Shown here: positions 34,797 to 46,461 of the stretch, in pieces
How positions within the stretch are numbered: the stretch's first letter is position 1
How the letters are laid out: each line of letters begins with the position of its first letter
Assembly (NCBI RefSeq): GCF_029227915.1
Contig: NC_079888.1
Span: 1,562,501 to 1,626,500 of the forward strand
Direction of reading: 5' to 3'
Length of the DNA stretch: 64,000 bases
DNA from: Hydractinia symbiolongicarpus
Taxonomy: Eukaryota; Cnidaria; Hydrozoa; Anthoathecata; Hydractiniidae
Position numbers and translations under genes: made by a program
Notes under the pieces: generated by a model
Databases searched by the model: none
The model's input: the letters and a program-made list of their open reading frames with translations, nothing else
What the model was told of the DNA's origin: nothing

Positions 34797-35045
34797 CAAG
34801 TGGGGGTGTTAGATTGTCGCCATATTTGTTTTTGTTTGCTAGACTTTCGGTGCCGTTTAACTAGAACGGCATTAGGACTAAAGATGGTAGAGTTGAAAGT
34901 GTAAAAGAAGAAACACGTGTTTGTTGATTTTATATAGAAGAAAAACCATTTTCGTATTTGTTTATTTTATTACCCGCAAGTCATGGCTGAAATGTTCACA
35001 GTATTCGTACACAACGAACAGAGCATAATAAATAACGACACTCTC
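34797..35045 (+). repeat. Copia polypurine tract and 3' LTR
   Basis: A purine-rich AAGTGGGGGTG lies just after the RNase H stop, and TGTTAGATTG at 34807 has the TGTTAGA start common in copia LTRs. The right LTR boundary and a 5' LTR were not found, so the end coordinate is approximate. Confidence 0.55.
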
Positions 35046-35384
35046 TTATGAGATTTAAAAAGGATGTGCAAGCCTTTTTGTAGTACAGTATCAGGCTACT
35101 TTTTATTGTTAAAACATTGTCTTGTTTTTTTCTAGCGCGCAACAACCATACCAACAAAGTAGACTTATAAAAACATTTATTTACATTTAAAACTTATAGA
35201 AACATTTCAAGTTATTTATTTCCTTTATTCGAAAACTCTTGACGTTGTTTGAATTTCTTATCTTTGAAAAAACTGAGACTGAACGATTTCGCAAGACATA
35301 TAAAATACTTAATATAAATAAAAACTTTTTTAAAAGAAAATAAAACGTTTGTTTTTATAAGAAAATATTTAATATTTACAACTT

Positions 35385-35830
35385 TTAAAACCCACGTGAT
35401 ACCATTATTTAAATTTTATAGCATAATTATTTGTATCTCTTAAGAAGAAATTAAGGAAAATTACAAAGTGCAAGCACAATGGTAAAAACCACCACTTAGG
35501 TCTTAGATTTAAAATCTAGAGGTTTTGTTCCTCTAAAGAATGTGCTCCCAAAAAGACACAATTATTTCTTTTTCCAAGGAGATAATTGTCACATATGAAT
35601 AAAACTATGGCAAACAAACAAAGAGGAGGACAGGACGTTTGTAAAAGGTACACGGGTTTCAGCCCATATTCCTGAACCAAGGCGCCCAAAATGTCTAGCT
35701 GGGTCACCTCAAAAACAGTCTTCTGCAGGAACTAAACATTGCTTCCATCCGTAAAACTTTTCATCTGACCTACTCAGTACAATCTTGTGTGACTGGGGTA
35801 ATAACCAAGACAGTTACAGTCATCTGTTAA
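35385..35830 (-). repeat. Dispersed LINE-3'-end-like repeat, copy 2
   Basis: Matches 24090-24400 block by block: CTAGAGGTTTTGTTCCTCTA hairpin, an AAGACACAATTATT/CCAAGGA block, TTTCAGCCCATATTCCTGAAC, and TGTCTAGCTGGGTCACCTC. It then runs into ACTGGGGTAATAA. No coding sequence is attached. Confidence 0.6.
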
Positions 35831-36265
35831 AATTTCTCTTAATATAATTATATGGAGTATGTGAACAAGAAATAAATAACTTATCCAAAGATTACTAAAA
35901 TGAGCATTGTATCATTCACCACATAGCATATCAGACCTTAACATTACACAAACCCTGCCAGTTTTTGTGCACTTGTATAGAGCGCCACCTACTACAACAA
36001 CAAACACTGGCGGAGCGCAACAAACCGCCACAGTAAAAATATCTGATAATGAAAAGACTAATCCCAAAATATAATGTTCAAAATGACATAACCGGGTAGA
36101 AATATCCAGCAATGTATTAATAGACATGAACCTAGCATAACTCTGTCACAGTTTATGCTCTAGTGCAGAGTGCCAAATCACACGTGAAATGAACCAACGG
36201 AGTGCTACCAACCGTCGCAATTGTAACTATCAATACAACAACATACATTTCAAGCGACAGAATTC
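35795..36265. repeat. About 480-bp dispersed repeat, copy A
   Basis: Aligns in the same orientation with 39575-40062 at high identity by eye: CAGTTACAGTCATCTGTTAA, AGCATTGTATCAT, TGGCGGAGCGCAAC, CAGTTTATGCTCTAG, CATACATTTCAAGCGACA. The copies stop matching after AAAAGAGAACAT. Family not identified; no gene. Confidence 0.8.
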
Positions 36266-37780
36266 TGAAAAGAGAACATTTTCTTTATTTTTATTTGAAC
36301 TACTAGCCGGGAAACAAGTAACTGTTGTTGAATGCCCTAAGGAGCGCTTAAAAAGAACTGCAAACTGTGCGACACAGTCAGGTGGAGCTCTTTAGTACAG
36401 GTATGCAGTATGTCGTAAATCAAGTGAAGCGCACACACCATTCTAGTGTTGCGACTGTAACATATTTTTCAAAAAATAACTTTCCCGCAACAAAGACTGA
36501 AATAAAAACACAGTTCACAACCGTTGCGACTCTGTCAAAGCAAAAACAATCGGTCAATATTATTTTATTTTGTGGAATAAGTATTTGTAAAAGTTAAATT
36601 AATTGTGTCACCGGACAGTTAAACAGATGTGAGCAGTACCCTTTTCCAAAAAAACTTTATCACAACTTCGGTTTAAATGACAACACAGGAAACAGCCTGT
36701 CGTTACCCCTCCAGCTAAAGCAATTGCTAAACCATTTAATTTGCAGAAAATTTTTTAAGAAAATAATTAAAAATGTATAAAGATGTACCTAGCTAAACTG
36801 CATTTAGCATAAGATTTATTGGTGAGAATATTGCGATTATTCATATCCAAACTGAATTTTTATACTATCACTTTTTAGTTAAATATATGAGATAGCTAAA
36901 TGGCTATATCCTTGACATAAAAATAAATGTTTGGTTGGAGAAAAACCTCTTATACCAAACAAAATTAGTAAAAAGTTAGGCTATTAGCTAGTAGCCTTCA
37001 AAATATTCGTTCCTAGCCAATAATCCTAAAACTGGTGCGTTTAAGATTTGCACGTAGCTAAAAAAACGTGACAATATATTTATCTTAACATTTTAGAACA
37101 TAAAAAAAAATTACAAATATAAAAAGCTTATAGAAGACAAAAAGGTGAAACAGACTTAGAAACAACACTGAGACTGACCACCATTACTTTTTAAAACACT
37201 AAATTACAAAGTTACTGCCTGGGAACGGCTTTTCTGATCAGGGATCAACGCTGCTATCCGTCTCCTCCAAGTTCAATGACGTCAATGTAACGAACAAGCG
37301 TCATGTCCACAAAATAATCACTGGTTGAAGCACCACTACCAGAATTTCTGTTTGAACAAGTCACAATGGATATGTGCACTCTTTCTAGATTTACCTACCT
37401 CATCTACTAAAGCGGTCATGGCTACGTAGAGGTTTGAAGTCAAAAACTCTGCTGTTACACAAAATATTCCGTGTTAGCACTTGCCAAACAGCATCTTCTA
37501 CCAATGAATCGTCAAACGAACAAAAAGAATTAGACCCACTCATTGTGGGTGATTCAGTTCAGTTCCAAAACCAACCTGGAAACCGCCCAACAAAGTGAAA
37601 CCAAAAAAGGCCTCATCCCACAACAATTCCTCAGATTCTTCCTACATGTCAGAAGTCGAATATAACCCTCCAGCAGCGATCAAGATATTGCAGCAACTAA
37701 GTTCACCACCCATAACACGCAACGGATGCAACACCGATCCACCACTCATGAAACCGTGGAGTCACCGTACAGCCTTAGAC
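36266..37780. other. No gene recognised
   Basis: AT-rich sequence with one inverse fragment of the 33.4-33.8 kb repeat (36640-36680). The frame at 37595-37831 is Ser/Pro-rich without a known motif and ends in the MITE arm, so I do not call it a gene. Confidence 0.4.
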
Positions 37781-38550
37781 TTTCCATTAGACGATTTACT
37801 ATCGCAGCGTCTTAAAAAGCATATCGGATAGGGGTTTTGTTTCCATTTAAAATGTGTTGTTTCGGCATAGATTGGCTATCGGTTAGTTATCACTCCGTGC
37901 CGATCGTGAAAGTGACATAACATGTATCGGATAGCTCTTAAGACGATACTTTTTTAAATGGAAACAGGTGAGTAAACGTTTTGGCATGCGTGAACATAGT
38001 AAAAGTAATGAAAACTTGTTTAGTTTTGTTTTTTGCTCAAAATAGCGTCGAGTAACGTTGATTTAAGTAAGCTAATTGTGATACTTCAAAATGTGTGGAA
38101 TTCAGCATGTAATATGTTCAGCTCGGTGATTTTAATTTTAACTGAAAGACACAAACGCAAAAGAAATTATTTTGAATACGTTGGTTGCTGATTCAAATAA
38201 AAGAAGAACAAGAAGAAAAAAAAACGAAAACCTCCAAAATACTGAACAAGACCTGGTAGAAGTTATATATGCTTCACAAAAAGATATCAAACAGAAAAAT
38301 CTTCAAATCATGGGGACTCTCCCACTGATTTATTTTTCATCTGGTACTCGAACACGTGTTTTTTGACAATAGTATCCATGGTGGAGAACATTAACGTAAC
38401 TCGTCATCATAGCGCTCATACTAATAGAAGACGGCTAATGGAAACAGCAATTACCATATTGAAACGAATTAATAGAAACTGGTTTCCATGAAACAAAAAT
38501 ATCGTATTGATTTTTAAGACGCGACGCCTCGCTAAATGGTCTAATGCAAA
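37781..38550. mobile_element. Small non-autonomous element with about 46-bp inverted arms
   Basis: Arm 37781-37826 (TTTCCATTAGACGATTTACT...CGTCTTAAAAAGC) is inversely repeated at 38501-38550 with a few changes. No transposase lies between them. A smaller MITE is nested at 37839-37965. Confidence 0.6.
37839..37965. mobile_element. 127-bp MITE with perfect 14-bp ends
   Basis: GTTTCCATTTAAAA at 37839-37852 and its exact complement at 37952-37965. Its interior contains CTTAAGACGATAC, an inverse relative of the outer arm. Confidence 0.65.
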
Positions 38551-39039
38551 CTACGTCTTAATCAGGAAAAAAAGTTGCCAACAATAGACAAAACAAAAGA
38601 AACTCCCATTCAACTACGAAGTACACTTAATAAACGTTCTCCAAGACCATTTCACAACTGATGTGTATAGACATCAGATGTTTTTTTGTTAGTTTATTAG
38701 ATCTCTGAAAAAGGAACATGTAGGATTTAAAGTTTATACCTTGGTCCAAATTGATATGTGACGTACGCAGAGATTGAGACATGTGTACTTGTCTCGAGCC
38801 ACAGCTTAACTAAATATATTCCGTAAAGAAATATTATATATATATACTAATCGAGACTTGCGAGATAATCGAGGCAATTCACGGATATAACATATATGGC
38901 CAAGCTCTGTTGTTCATGTTATATTTTAGAGTTAAGGCGTGTTTATATTCACTGCAGATTCATTCTTCCATATTCATTTTTTTTAAATCTTGATTTGATA
39001 TACATTGATAAGGTGACAAAACAGCTAGCTGTAATGATA
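38551..39039. other. No gene recognised
   Basis: AT-rich spacer with a short TATATATATA run near 38835. Nothing else is seen. Confidence 0.4.
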
Positions 39040-39600
39040 TTTCTTGTCTAATGACAGCTGGTTCTACAATAGTTAGAGGTTGCAACCCTCTAAATATTTT
39101 TCAAAAAAGCAAAATCCCCCTTTTTGCAAGGATTTCCTAAAAACATTGCCGTAAAGAGGCAGAAAATACAACAGCGACAGAACACAACACAAAACAATGA
39201 ATATTACAGCACTTAAAAATGAATTAAATAGGTACAAATAAAACTTATCATACCGTGAATGTCCTTAAAAGGATAAATTTAAAATTATTCTTAATGGAAT
39301 GTGCTTAAATTAAAGCAAACAAATATCTGTGCGCCAGGAATTGTGACCCTGGCTGTAGCTTTCCACATGGGTTACGGAACTCCGACACTGTTGCTGTGGA
39401 CCTACCTAATGACAGTACCAGCCTGTCGTAACTGGGGTGATATGCGTGGGCGTAACACAACGAAGACCAGATAAGAAAATCTAACCCCCTTGCAAAGCTT
39501 CTTCTAAAATGACTAAGGGCAGCAGGATTGTCAATCCTAAAAGCAAAGTGAGCAAACTCTGCCTCCCTACTGGACTGGGGTAATAATCAAGACAGTTACA
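39040..39600 (-). repeat. Dispersed LINE-3'-end-like repeat, copy 3
   Basis: Starts with a TTAGAGGTTGCAACCCTCTAA hairpin and an AAAAGCAAAATCCCCCTTTT block like copies 1 and 2. It includes GTAACTGGGGTGATA (39427) and GACTGGGGTAATAATCAAGA (39571). It is more diverged than copy 2. Confidence 0.5.
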
Positions 39601-40062
39601 GTCATCTGTTAAAAAATTTGTTAACATAACTATCAAAATTATGGAATAGGCGAACAAGAGATACATAACTTATCCTAAGTTTAATAAAGTGAGCATTGTA
39701 TCATAAACCACAAAGCATATCAAATCTTAACATTACACAAACCCTACCATACTTTGTGCACTTGTGTAGAGTGCCACCTACTACACCAACAAACATTGGC
39801 GGAGCGCAACCAACTGCCACAGTAAAAATATCTGATAATGCAAAGACTAATCCCAAAATACAATGTTCGAAATGACATAACCATGTAGAAATATCCAGCA
39901 AGGTATTGATAGACATGAACCTAGCACAACTCTGTCACAGTTTATGCTCTAGTGTAGAGTGCCAAACTACACTTCCAACGAACTAACGGAGCGCTACCAA
40001 CCCTCACAATCTAAACTACCAATACAACAACATACATTTCAAGCGACACAATTCAGAAAAGA
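39575..40062. repeat. About 480-bp dispersed repeat, copy B
   Basis: Partner of 35795-36265. It ends about 50 bases before the inverted end of the next transposon. Confidence 0.8.
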
Positions 40063-40133
40063 GAACATATTTTTATTTTTACTATTTTTATTTTTTATTT
40101 TTTTAAAAACACTCAAGGCATTTAAGGCCGGGC

Positions 40134-40984
40134 TTTCTCAATTTTGATCAGAAAATTGGTGTTTTTCATTTTCTTATATCTCGGCTTGTATTGACGCTAT
40201 TCACTTGCGGGTTTTTTTTGCTGAAAAGATGCTTCTTTCAGCTATGGTTTAATGTGGAGTATTATTAAATATCTTCTCTTATATCTGTCTGTTAGAATGA
40301 TTTACCAAGGCATGTACAGTGCCATGTAAAGGGTTTAGGCACACTTTCCACTTGGTATAAACACGTGAAATTGATTTCAAACGAACCGTACCATTCTAGA
40401 GCATCTATGATTAGTCGATCGTCAGCACTTTCCACTTACAAAGTCACTAAATTTCAGTTTATGTATGTATTTACATAATCAGACGCACCAAAAAAGTTAA
40501 AAAAACATACGTTTCCTTGCGAAATCACGCTTGATCGATTACATGTGATTTTCAGAAGTTGTCGTTGATATTCTTTATTAGGTTTCGCTAAAATTAGCTT
40601 TGAATAAGTTATTCCTAAACTATTTTTAATGATTCTCGGTAATTTTAACACAAAATCGGGACATTTGGCACAAATTCGGGAACGAGCGCAATAATCGCTA
40701 ATTATGCAGAACGACAACCAATATAAACAATAAATCGGTTTAATATTAATAATATATTTCTGCATAAATTATACATTAACATTACATATGAAAATAAATA
40801 ATTTAGCATTAACCAATAAAAAACGCAGACAAAACAATAGCAAATAATTTAGAATTAAATATATTAGGAAAATGGTAGAAAAAAATTGTAAACAACTATA
40901 AATGTTTTCCGCGTTAAATATGTTATCGGTGTGTGCATGATTTCTTTATATATAGTAAGTTAAGTAAATATTCTTCATTCGAGC
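40134..40984. other. 5' non-coding part of the split transposon
   Basis: No gene recognised. The frame at 40454-40765 (minus) has no known motif. The promoter of the 40985 gene should lie here; TATATATAG occurs near 40949. Confidence 0.4.
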
Positions 40985-42205
40985 ATGGCCGTATTTACAA
41001 ATCATACTTCGTGTGGATTCGCCAAAGTCATATTACATCTGACACGATTGAATATGCCATATTTAACCAACGATAAAGATCTTATCCAGGGGCCTTCAGT
41101 TCAACAAAAACTTGATCGCTTCATAGCATTTTTCCTAGAGAGAAAAGCAGAATATACAGTTGATTATCGAACATTTAACAATGGAATGGGAAAGCTCAAG
41201 GCTAGTTTATTGAAACTAGCGAAATACAAAAACAAGGAAAAGCAATTTTTCTTCAAAACATTTTCACCCACTGTCTTTATGAACATGTCAAACAATGACA
41301 GATCAAAACACACATTGGAAAATTGTAAAAGCTGTCTTGAAAATTTCACTACAGGAATGGAAAGTTTTAGTGGATCATTGTCAGGAAAAAGTGATACAGC
41401 TAAAAGTTCAATACAATTTAAAATTGACTCCAAACCAAAGAACACTGCAAGGAACATAGTTAAATCGCTTGACAATAGATTTAAAGAAAAGTATGAAACT
41501 TCCTTTACTGATACGTTGTTAAAAATACCAGAGTTCAATATTCAGAGGAAACTCTCAAATTATCAAAAAAGGCAAATAAAAAGAAAACAACTGAGAGATA
41601 TAACCAACACAATCAACAATGACCTACTTTCAACATCAGTGGAAAGGTGTCTCGGTACACGTCAATCACTAAGTTCTAGAAACAAGGAAAGAATGCTGAG
41701 GTCATTTGAAAATCATGAAGTTGCAGAAACACGAGTCCGTGCTCGAATACGTAATGAGAGAATTGGAATAGTAAAACAAAAAACCCACACAGGAGTTTTG
41801 CATGAAATGACATAAGACAAGGAAAACCTACTTAAGGAAATACATTTTAATTTGGATAAAAAAATAAAAGTTGGAAATTGGTCAGAATTGGCACGAAAAT
41901 ATGGAGTGAAAAATGAGAATGGTGAATACTCGAAAAACGGTGGTCAGATAGTGAAGGCTTTTTTAATCAGTGAAGGTGTAGACATAGATGATTTAATTGA
42001 AAAAAAAAAAGAAATAGTGAAAATGCAATAATTAGAAGGTCAAAAAAAAATTTCCTGGCAGTGAAATTTCTATGCCATTGGAATGCACTCAGCTGAAGAA
42101 TAAGATAAAACGCAAACTTGAATTTGGAGAATATACTCTTGGAGAAGCAATACCAGCGAAAAAGATGAAAAAATATATTGTTCAAGATAACAACATCACA
42201 GAACA
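40985..42205 (+). pseudogene. Split-transposon gene, 5' part
   Basis: A 276-residue frame from ATG 40985 to a TAA at 41813-41815, which reads on in the same frame (DKENLLKEI, then KVGNWSELARKYGV and GGQIVKAFLISEGVD, a helix-turn-helix-like block). It then shifts frame near 42030 to reach SEISMPLECTQLKNK and KRKLEFGEYTLGEAIPAKK. It ends at ITEQ exactly where the Polinton begins. The EQ codons (GAACAA) are repeated on the far side. The stop and the frameshift show decay beyond the insertion. Probable DNA-binding half of a transposase-like protein; family recognised from memory as multi-copy in cnidarians. Confidence 0.6.
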
Positions 42206-42635
42206 AGCTAGAGTAGTACACCCGCATGAGTACAGTATAGGTTTTTCACGGTCAAAACCCTATTAAAAAACGCTGCTTTTAGACCCCCTAAAAAATCTGT
42301 GACGTCACAGATTTTATCATACCTCAAATGTGTAAACAAGTCACGTGATATCCAACACATTTGCTGACATCATCAAAAAATGACGGCACTCGACAAAACT
42401 GCTGACATCAACAAATCTGTTTGAGTAGAAAGAGAAATTCCCTACTCAAATTGCGACCGCTGTTAGTTGAAGTCTGAATGTACTTATAATAAAGAGAAAT
42501 GAGTTGGTTCAAGAATGCAATTAGTAAATTATATAACGCTGTCTCAGCGCCAGTAGCAGCAACTCGCGATGCCCTTGCAGGTCGACTACAGAGCGTGCGA
42601 GAAACTGTTAGGCATTATTATAACAGGGCGAGGGC
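42206..42635 (+). repeat. Polinton left terminal inverted repeat
   Basis: Pairs with 55771-56197. It includes an internal palindrome CTGTGACGTCACAG (42298-42311) and, from 42499, the start codon and first ~45 codons of the polymerase gene. A TATAATAAAGAG block lies 15-20 bases before that ATG. Confidence 0.9.
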
Positions 42636-45096
42636 ACAAATTGCTGGAAGGCCAACGCTGCACGACGAAATCGAAGCCGAAGCGCGAGAGGACTTTGTCT
42701 TTTGGAGACATACAAGACGAATACAGCGGAGTCGAAGACATCAAGCACATGTTCCCACAAGAGAAAAACCGATCCGAAGGCGTCGAAGACATTCAGCATA
42801 TTTTTGACGAAAGAGACACACAGATGTTGGAAGACGGAAATCGCGTCAAGACATGGCGGTTCAACAAGAACCTTAATCAGCCACTGGCGGAGGCCATCAT
42901 GCGAAAAATTACACCCTACATAGACATGAGAGTCAAGGTAGTCTACAGTTTTGCTTGCACCATCTACGAAGCAGGAGGTGGCACGGCTCCGTATCACAAG
43001 ACCAAGGGAAGCGAAGGATCGCTTACGAGCCTAGCTGACATCGAAGCCTTTATCGAAAAATGTGAAATGCAGCGATTAGATCTTGGAGATAACGAGTTTT
43101 GGGGGAAGGCGTACTTGCCACCAGAAAGAACAACGAGACCCCAGGATCGTACGAAGGGAAAATAGTCTTCCATCATGTGCAGATCAAGATCATCTCCACA
43201 AGGGAGCCTCCGTTAGGCTGTGGACCTTTACCAGACTGGGTGCGAAAGAAGAGGTGCATCTACAGCTTTGACAAGGAGGATGAGAGCACCAACAATTTGT
43301 GTGTCTGGAGATGTCTTGCCGTACACTACCGTGGAGAAAGAGAGCAGCGCGAGAAACGTGTCACGAGACCAGCCCTCAAACTAGCACGCGAGTACTACGA
43401 GAAAACCAAATTGAGGCGTGAGGACGTGCGTCCTACAAAGCTCGTTGACTTCGAGGGCATAGCGAAGCGTTTCAAGATCAATATCAGAGTCTTTGAACCC
43501 AAGACCAACTCTGAGAAAGCGCCATGGAGACTCGTGTACGGTCAGAATTAATACAAAAAAGATTTAGACACAATCAACCTTGGTATGCTGGATGGACACT
43601 GTTTCTACATCAAGGATTTAGACGTACTGGCACGACAGAAATGGGATGCGAAGCCTGCAAGCAAATGTTTACAAGCAGCGGAGATCTTACGAGACATAAG
43701 ATATGTGAAGGAAAAAAGCCAACTATCATCTGCAAAGGCAAGAAGGTCAAGCGCATGCCTAGCAAGTCAGAGGTCTTTTACGGTGAGGGCTTCAGCTATG
43801 ACGCTTGTAAATGGCTCGAGCACATGTCGAGGGAAACTGGAAGATACATCCATCACGCACTCTGTGGGCATGGAGGAGAACGCGTGATTCGCTACGGGGA
43901 GAAAGAAAATGAGGTCTACAAGGTAGACGGCTATGAACCTCAGACCAGGACAGTCTACGAGTACCACGGTTGCAAGTGGCACGGATGCCCCTGCCAAGGA
44001 ACGCGGAACATAAACAGATATACGGCCACCAAGTCTAAGGAGGAAGGCATCCGAAAACTTGGCTACAACGTCGTCGTAGTGTGGGAGTGTGAGAGCCCAC
44101 CCAAAGCCAAGAGGTACTTCAAGAAAGAATTTCGACCCTACCCCCACTACATAGTGTTTGATTTCGAGGCCCTCCTAGAACCTTTACACAAGCGGCAAAC
44201 AGCAGACCTGATGTATATATCGGAGCATGTGCCGGTCAGCGTCGCCATTCACGATAGTCTGAACGGAGATCCAAGGTTCCTGGAGCCCTGATGATCCCAA
44301 GATCCTGGTTAAACGATTTGTGGAGCAGCTCGAAAAGAGACACGCCCTCATCCTGAAAGAGGTGGAGAGAATGTACCCGAGACCCGATGATTTTGACATG
44401 CTGCCAGATAAGACTCAGAAGGAATGGAACGAGTGGGTAAACCAAGTGGCCGTGATCGGCTTCAACAGTGGTAATTATGACCTGAACATGATCAAGCGGT
44501 ACTTTGTCGATCAAATTGCCAAAGACGATAGCGAAAAGATCAACGTGGCGAAAAAAGCCAACGACTACATGTTCTTTACGACCTCGAGGTTCAAATTTCT
44601 CGATATCAAAAATTTTCTCTCTCCTGTTATGAGCTATGACCTATGGTGCAAGTCTCTGGATTGCAAGCTCGAAAAGCTGGTGTTCCCCTACGAGTGGCTG
44701 ACGAGCTATGACAAGCTAAACCACGTCGGCCCCGTGGAGCACGAACACTTCTATAGCAGTCTTATTGGTAAAAACACCCTCTCTCTTGATGAGTACGAAA
44801 CATTCCGTGCAGAGTTTTACAAGCGAGGCTGCGTCACCATGATGGACTGGTTGCGTGAGTACAATTTAGCCGACGTGGAACCTTTCATCGAAGCCGTGGA
44901 CAAGACAAGGCAGCATTACTACGACGACGAGATAGACATTTTAAAAGACGCAGTAAGCATTCCAGGCGTATCGATGCGCTACGTCTTGAACAAGTCTCTA
45001 CGACTGAATCCAAAGCTAGAGCTATACGCTCCAGGAGAGCCTTGTAAGCATAAGTGTAATGAAGACTGCTTCAACAAGAGTCTTGCCACAGCATGA
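42499..45096 (+). pseudogene. Polinton protein-primed DNA polymerase B, N-terminal part only
   Basis: Begins inside the left inverted repeat (MSWFKNAISKLYNAV). Frames shift near 42700, 43120, 43550 and 44290. Recognisable blocks in order: NLCVWRCLAVHY, a C2H2 finger (CEACKQMFTSSGDLTRH), a nuclease-like YEYHGCKWHGCPC, exonuclease motif I HYIVFDFEA, motif II VIGFNSGNYDLNM, motif III YNLADVEPF, and ELYAPGEPCKHKC. It stops at 45096 exactly before the part that should hold the polymerase core. No motif A (DxxxLYP-like), B or C (DTD) follows, so about half of the protein is deleted. Normally it replicates the element from a terminal protein; this copy cannot. Confidence 0.85.
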
Positions 45097-45474
45097 TCAG
45101 CGACTGGGAAAACATCAAGGCTCGGCTGAAAAAGTCAAAGCACGCTTGCTTATATGTAAGACTTGAACACCCCAGGACTTGGAAAATTTTTTGAGTTCTG
45201 TCCCAAGCAACCTGGTTGGAATTATTCCAAAAACTACAAGATGAAAAATATGGCGATAAATCGTCTTTTCAGATCCCTTCCAGCCCGTTTTAAACAAAAC
45301 CGCAAGCAGCTCAGGAATAACAACGGCAATCCCCACGATATCTTTATCTCTCTAGAGGGACTCAAGTGGATGGAAAGCAATACAAGAGACCCCGATATTC
45401 GAGGTAGACTGCGAGCACTTATAGATAGCACGACGGCTTCGTCCCATTAGATGGTGCCCTGGGAACAAGGTAAG
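45097..45474 (+). CDS. Small frame after the polymerase remnant, unknown
   Basis: 45163-45450 encodes about 95 residues: NTPGLGKFFEFCP, SKNYKMKNMAINRLFRSLP and PDIRGRLRALIDST. One stop separates it from an upstream in-frame piece (ISDWENIKARLKKSKHACLY). It might be the far end of the deleted polymerase region or a separate small gene. It ends about 25 bases before the hairpin at 45477-45503. Confidence 0.4.
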
Positions 45475-45574
45475 TATTAATGTGAGTCACAGGTTCACAT
45501 TAACATGTTGTTTCAAAATCACGAGCACCGTCCATGCAACATGATCCCTGGAATTCCAAAAACTTACAAGCAAA

Positions 45575-46389
45575 ATGTCTCTTGTAACGGTTGATTATTT
45601 TGAAGGAAAGCAAGTCCGATCATTCTTTGTTCAGGATAAAGGTCAATGCATCGTAGCGTCCGATGTTTGGAGACCCGCGGGCTATAAGCGGGAGGCGGGA
45701 GTAAAAGCCCTTCAGAGACTTGTTCCCAACAAGTACAAAGTACGGCTTGGCGACGCTATTACTAACCTTCAAGGTGTGGACAGATCTGTCTAACCCAGCC
45801 AAACACAGTTTTGCTGACAGAGCCAGGCCTTTACTGCTTCCTATTGAGGTGCGGCAGACCTGAGGCAGAACCATTTTTGGATTGGGTTGTTGGAGAGGTT
45901 TTACCTCGAGAGGTCCGCAAGCTTGCTGAAATTGTAGAAGAAAATCAAGCGGCGCTGGCTCTGCTCAACGACGATTTAGAGGACAAAGATCGTCAAATTC
46001 TTACCCTAGAGGAAGATGTTGACGACTTAGATCACATGATAGCCGTACAAGAGCAAGAAATTGAAGAACTACATAAGCGAGCCGTTCCTCACCTTGAAGA
46101 CCCTAGAAAGGATAACGGGATGGTTATAATCCAAAAGAATAACAACGATGAATCCCCGTATGTCGCTATATGTGGGCAACAAGGCTATGTAGCGCAAAAG
46201 ATTCGCAACAAGTTAACAGATCATCCCAACGGTCAACTCGTCGTTCTTGCAGAAACTCCAAATGCCATTGTACATTACAACTGGCTCCGAGAGCGTGGAT
46301 GCATCGAAGTAAATCCCGAACGTCCAAGGCACTTTCGATTAGGTCGTAATTATACACATCAGAGATTGATGGAGCTTGCCGAGATCTAG
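45575..46389 (+). pseudogene. BRO-N domain protein, split by a frameshift
   Basis: The first piece, 45575-45793, has the BRO-N features ASDVWRPAGY, ALQRLVPNKYKVRLGD and then a shift. The second, 45811-46389, starts LLTEPGLYCFLLRCGR-like and continues DWVVGEVLPREVRKLAE, then an acidic coiled coil and a C-terminal region (YVAQKIRNKL, NWLRERGCIEVNPERPRHF) like the second half of large-DNA-virus BRO proteins. BRO-N domains bind DNA. One small indel near 45793 disables it. The gene lies between two near-identical hairpins (45477 and 47058). Confidence 0.75.
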
Positions 46390-46461
46390 GATTTTTTTTT
46401 GTAACCCTGATAGATTACAAAACCACAAAAAAACCTGACGCTGCTTGACCACTTCGGCTGT

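Noticed and set aside
37595-37831. 78-residue Ser/Pro-rich frame
   Set aside because: No motif, no splice support, and it runs into the MITE arm.
42608-42997. Minus-strand frame opposite the polymerase gene
   Set aside because: Shadow frame in GC-richer coding DNA; the plus strand carries the recognisable product.
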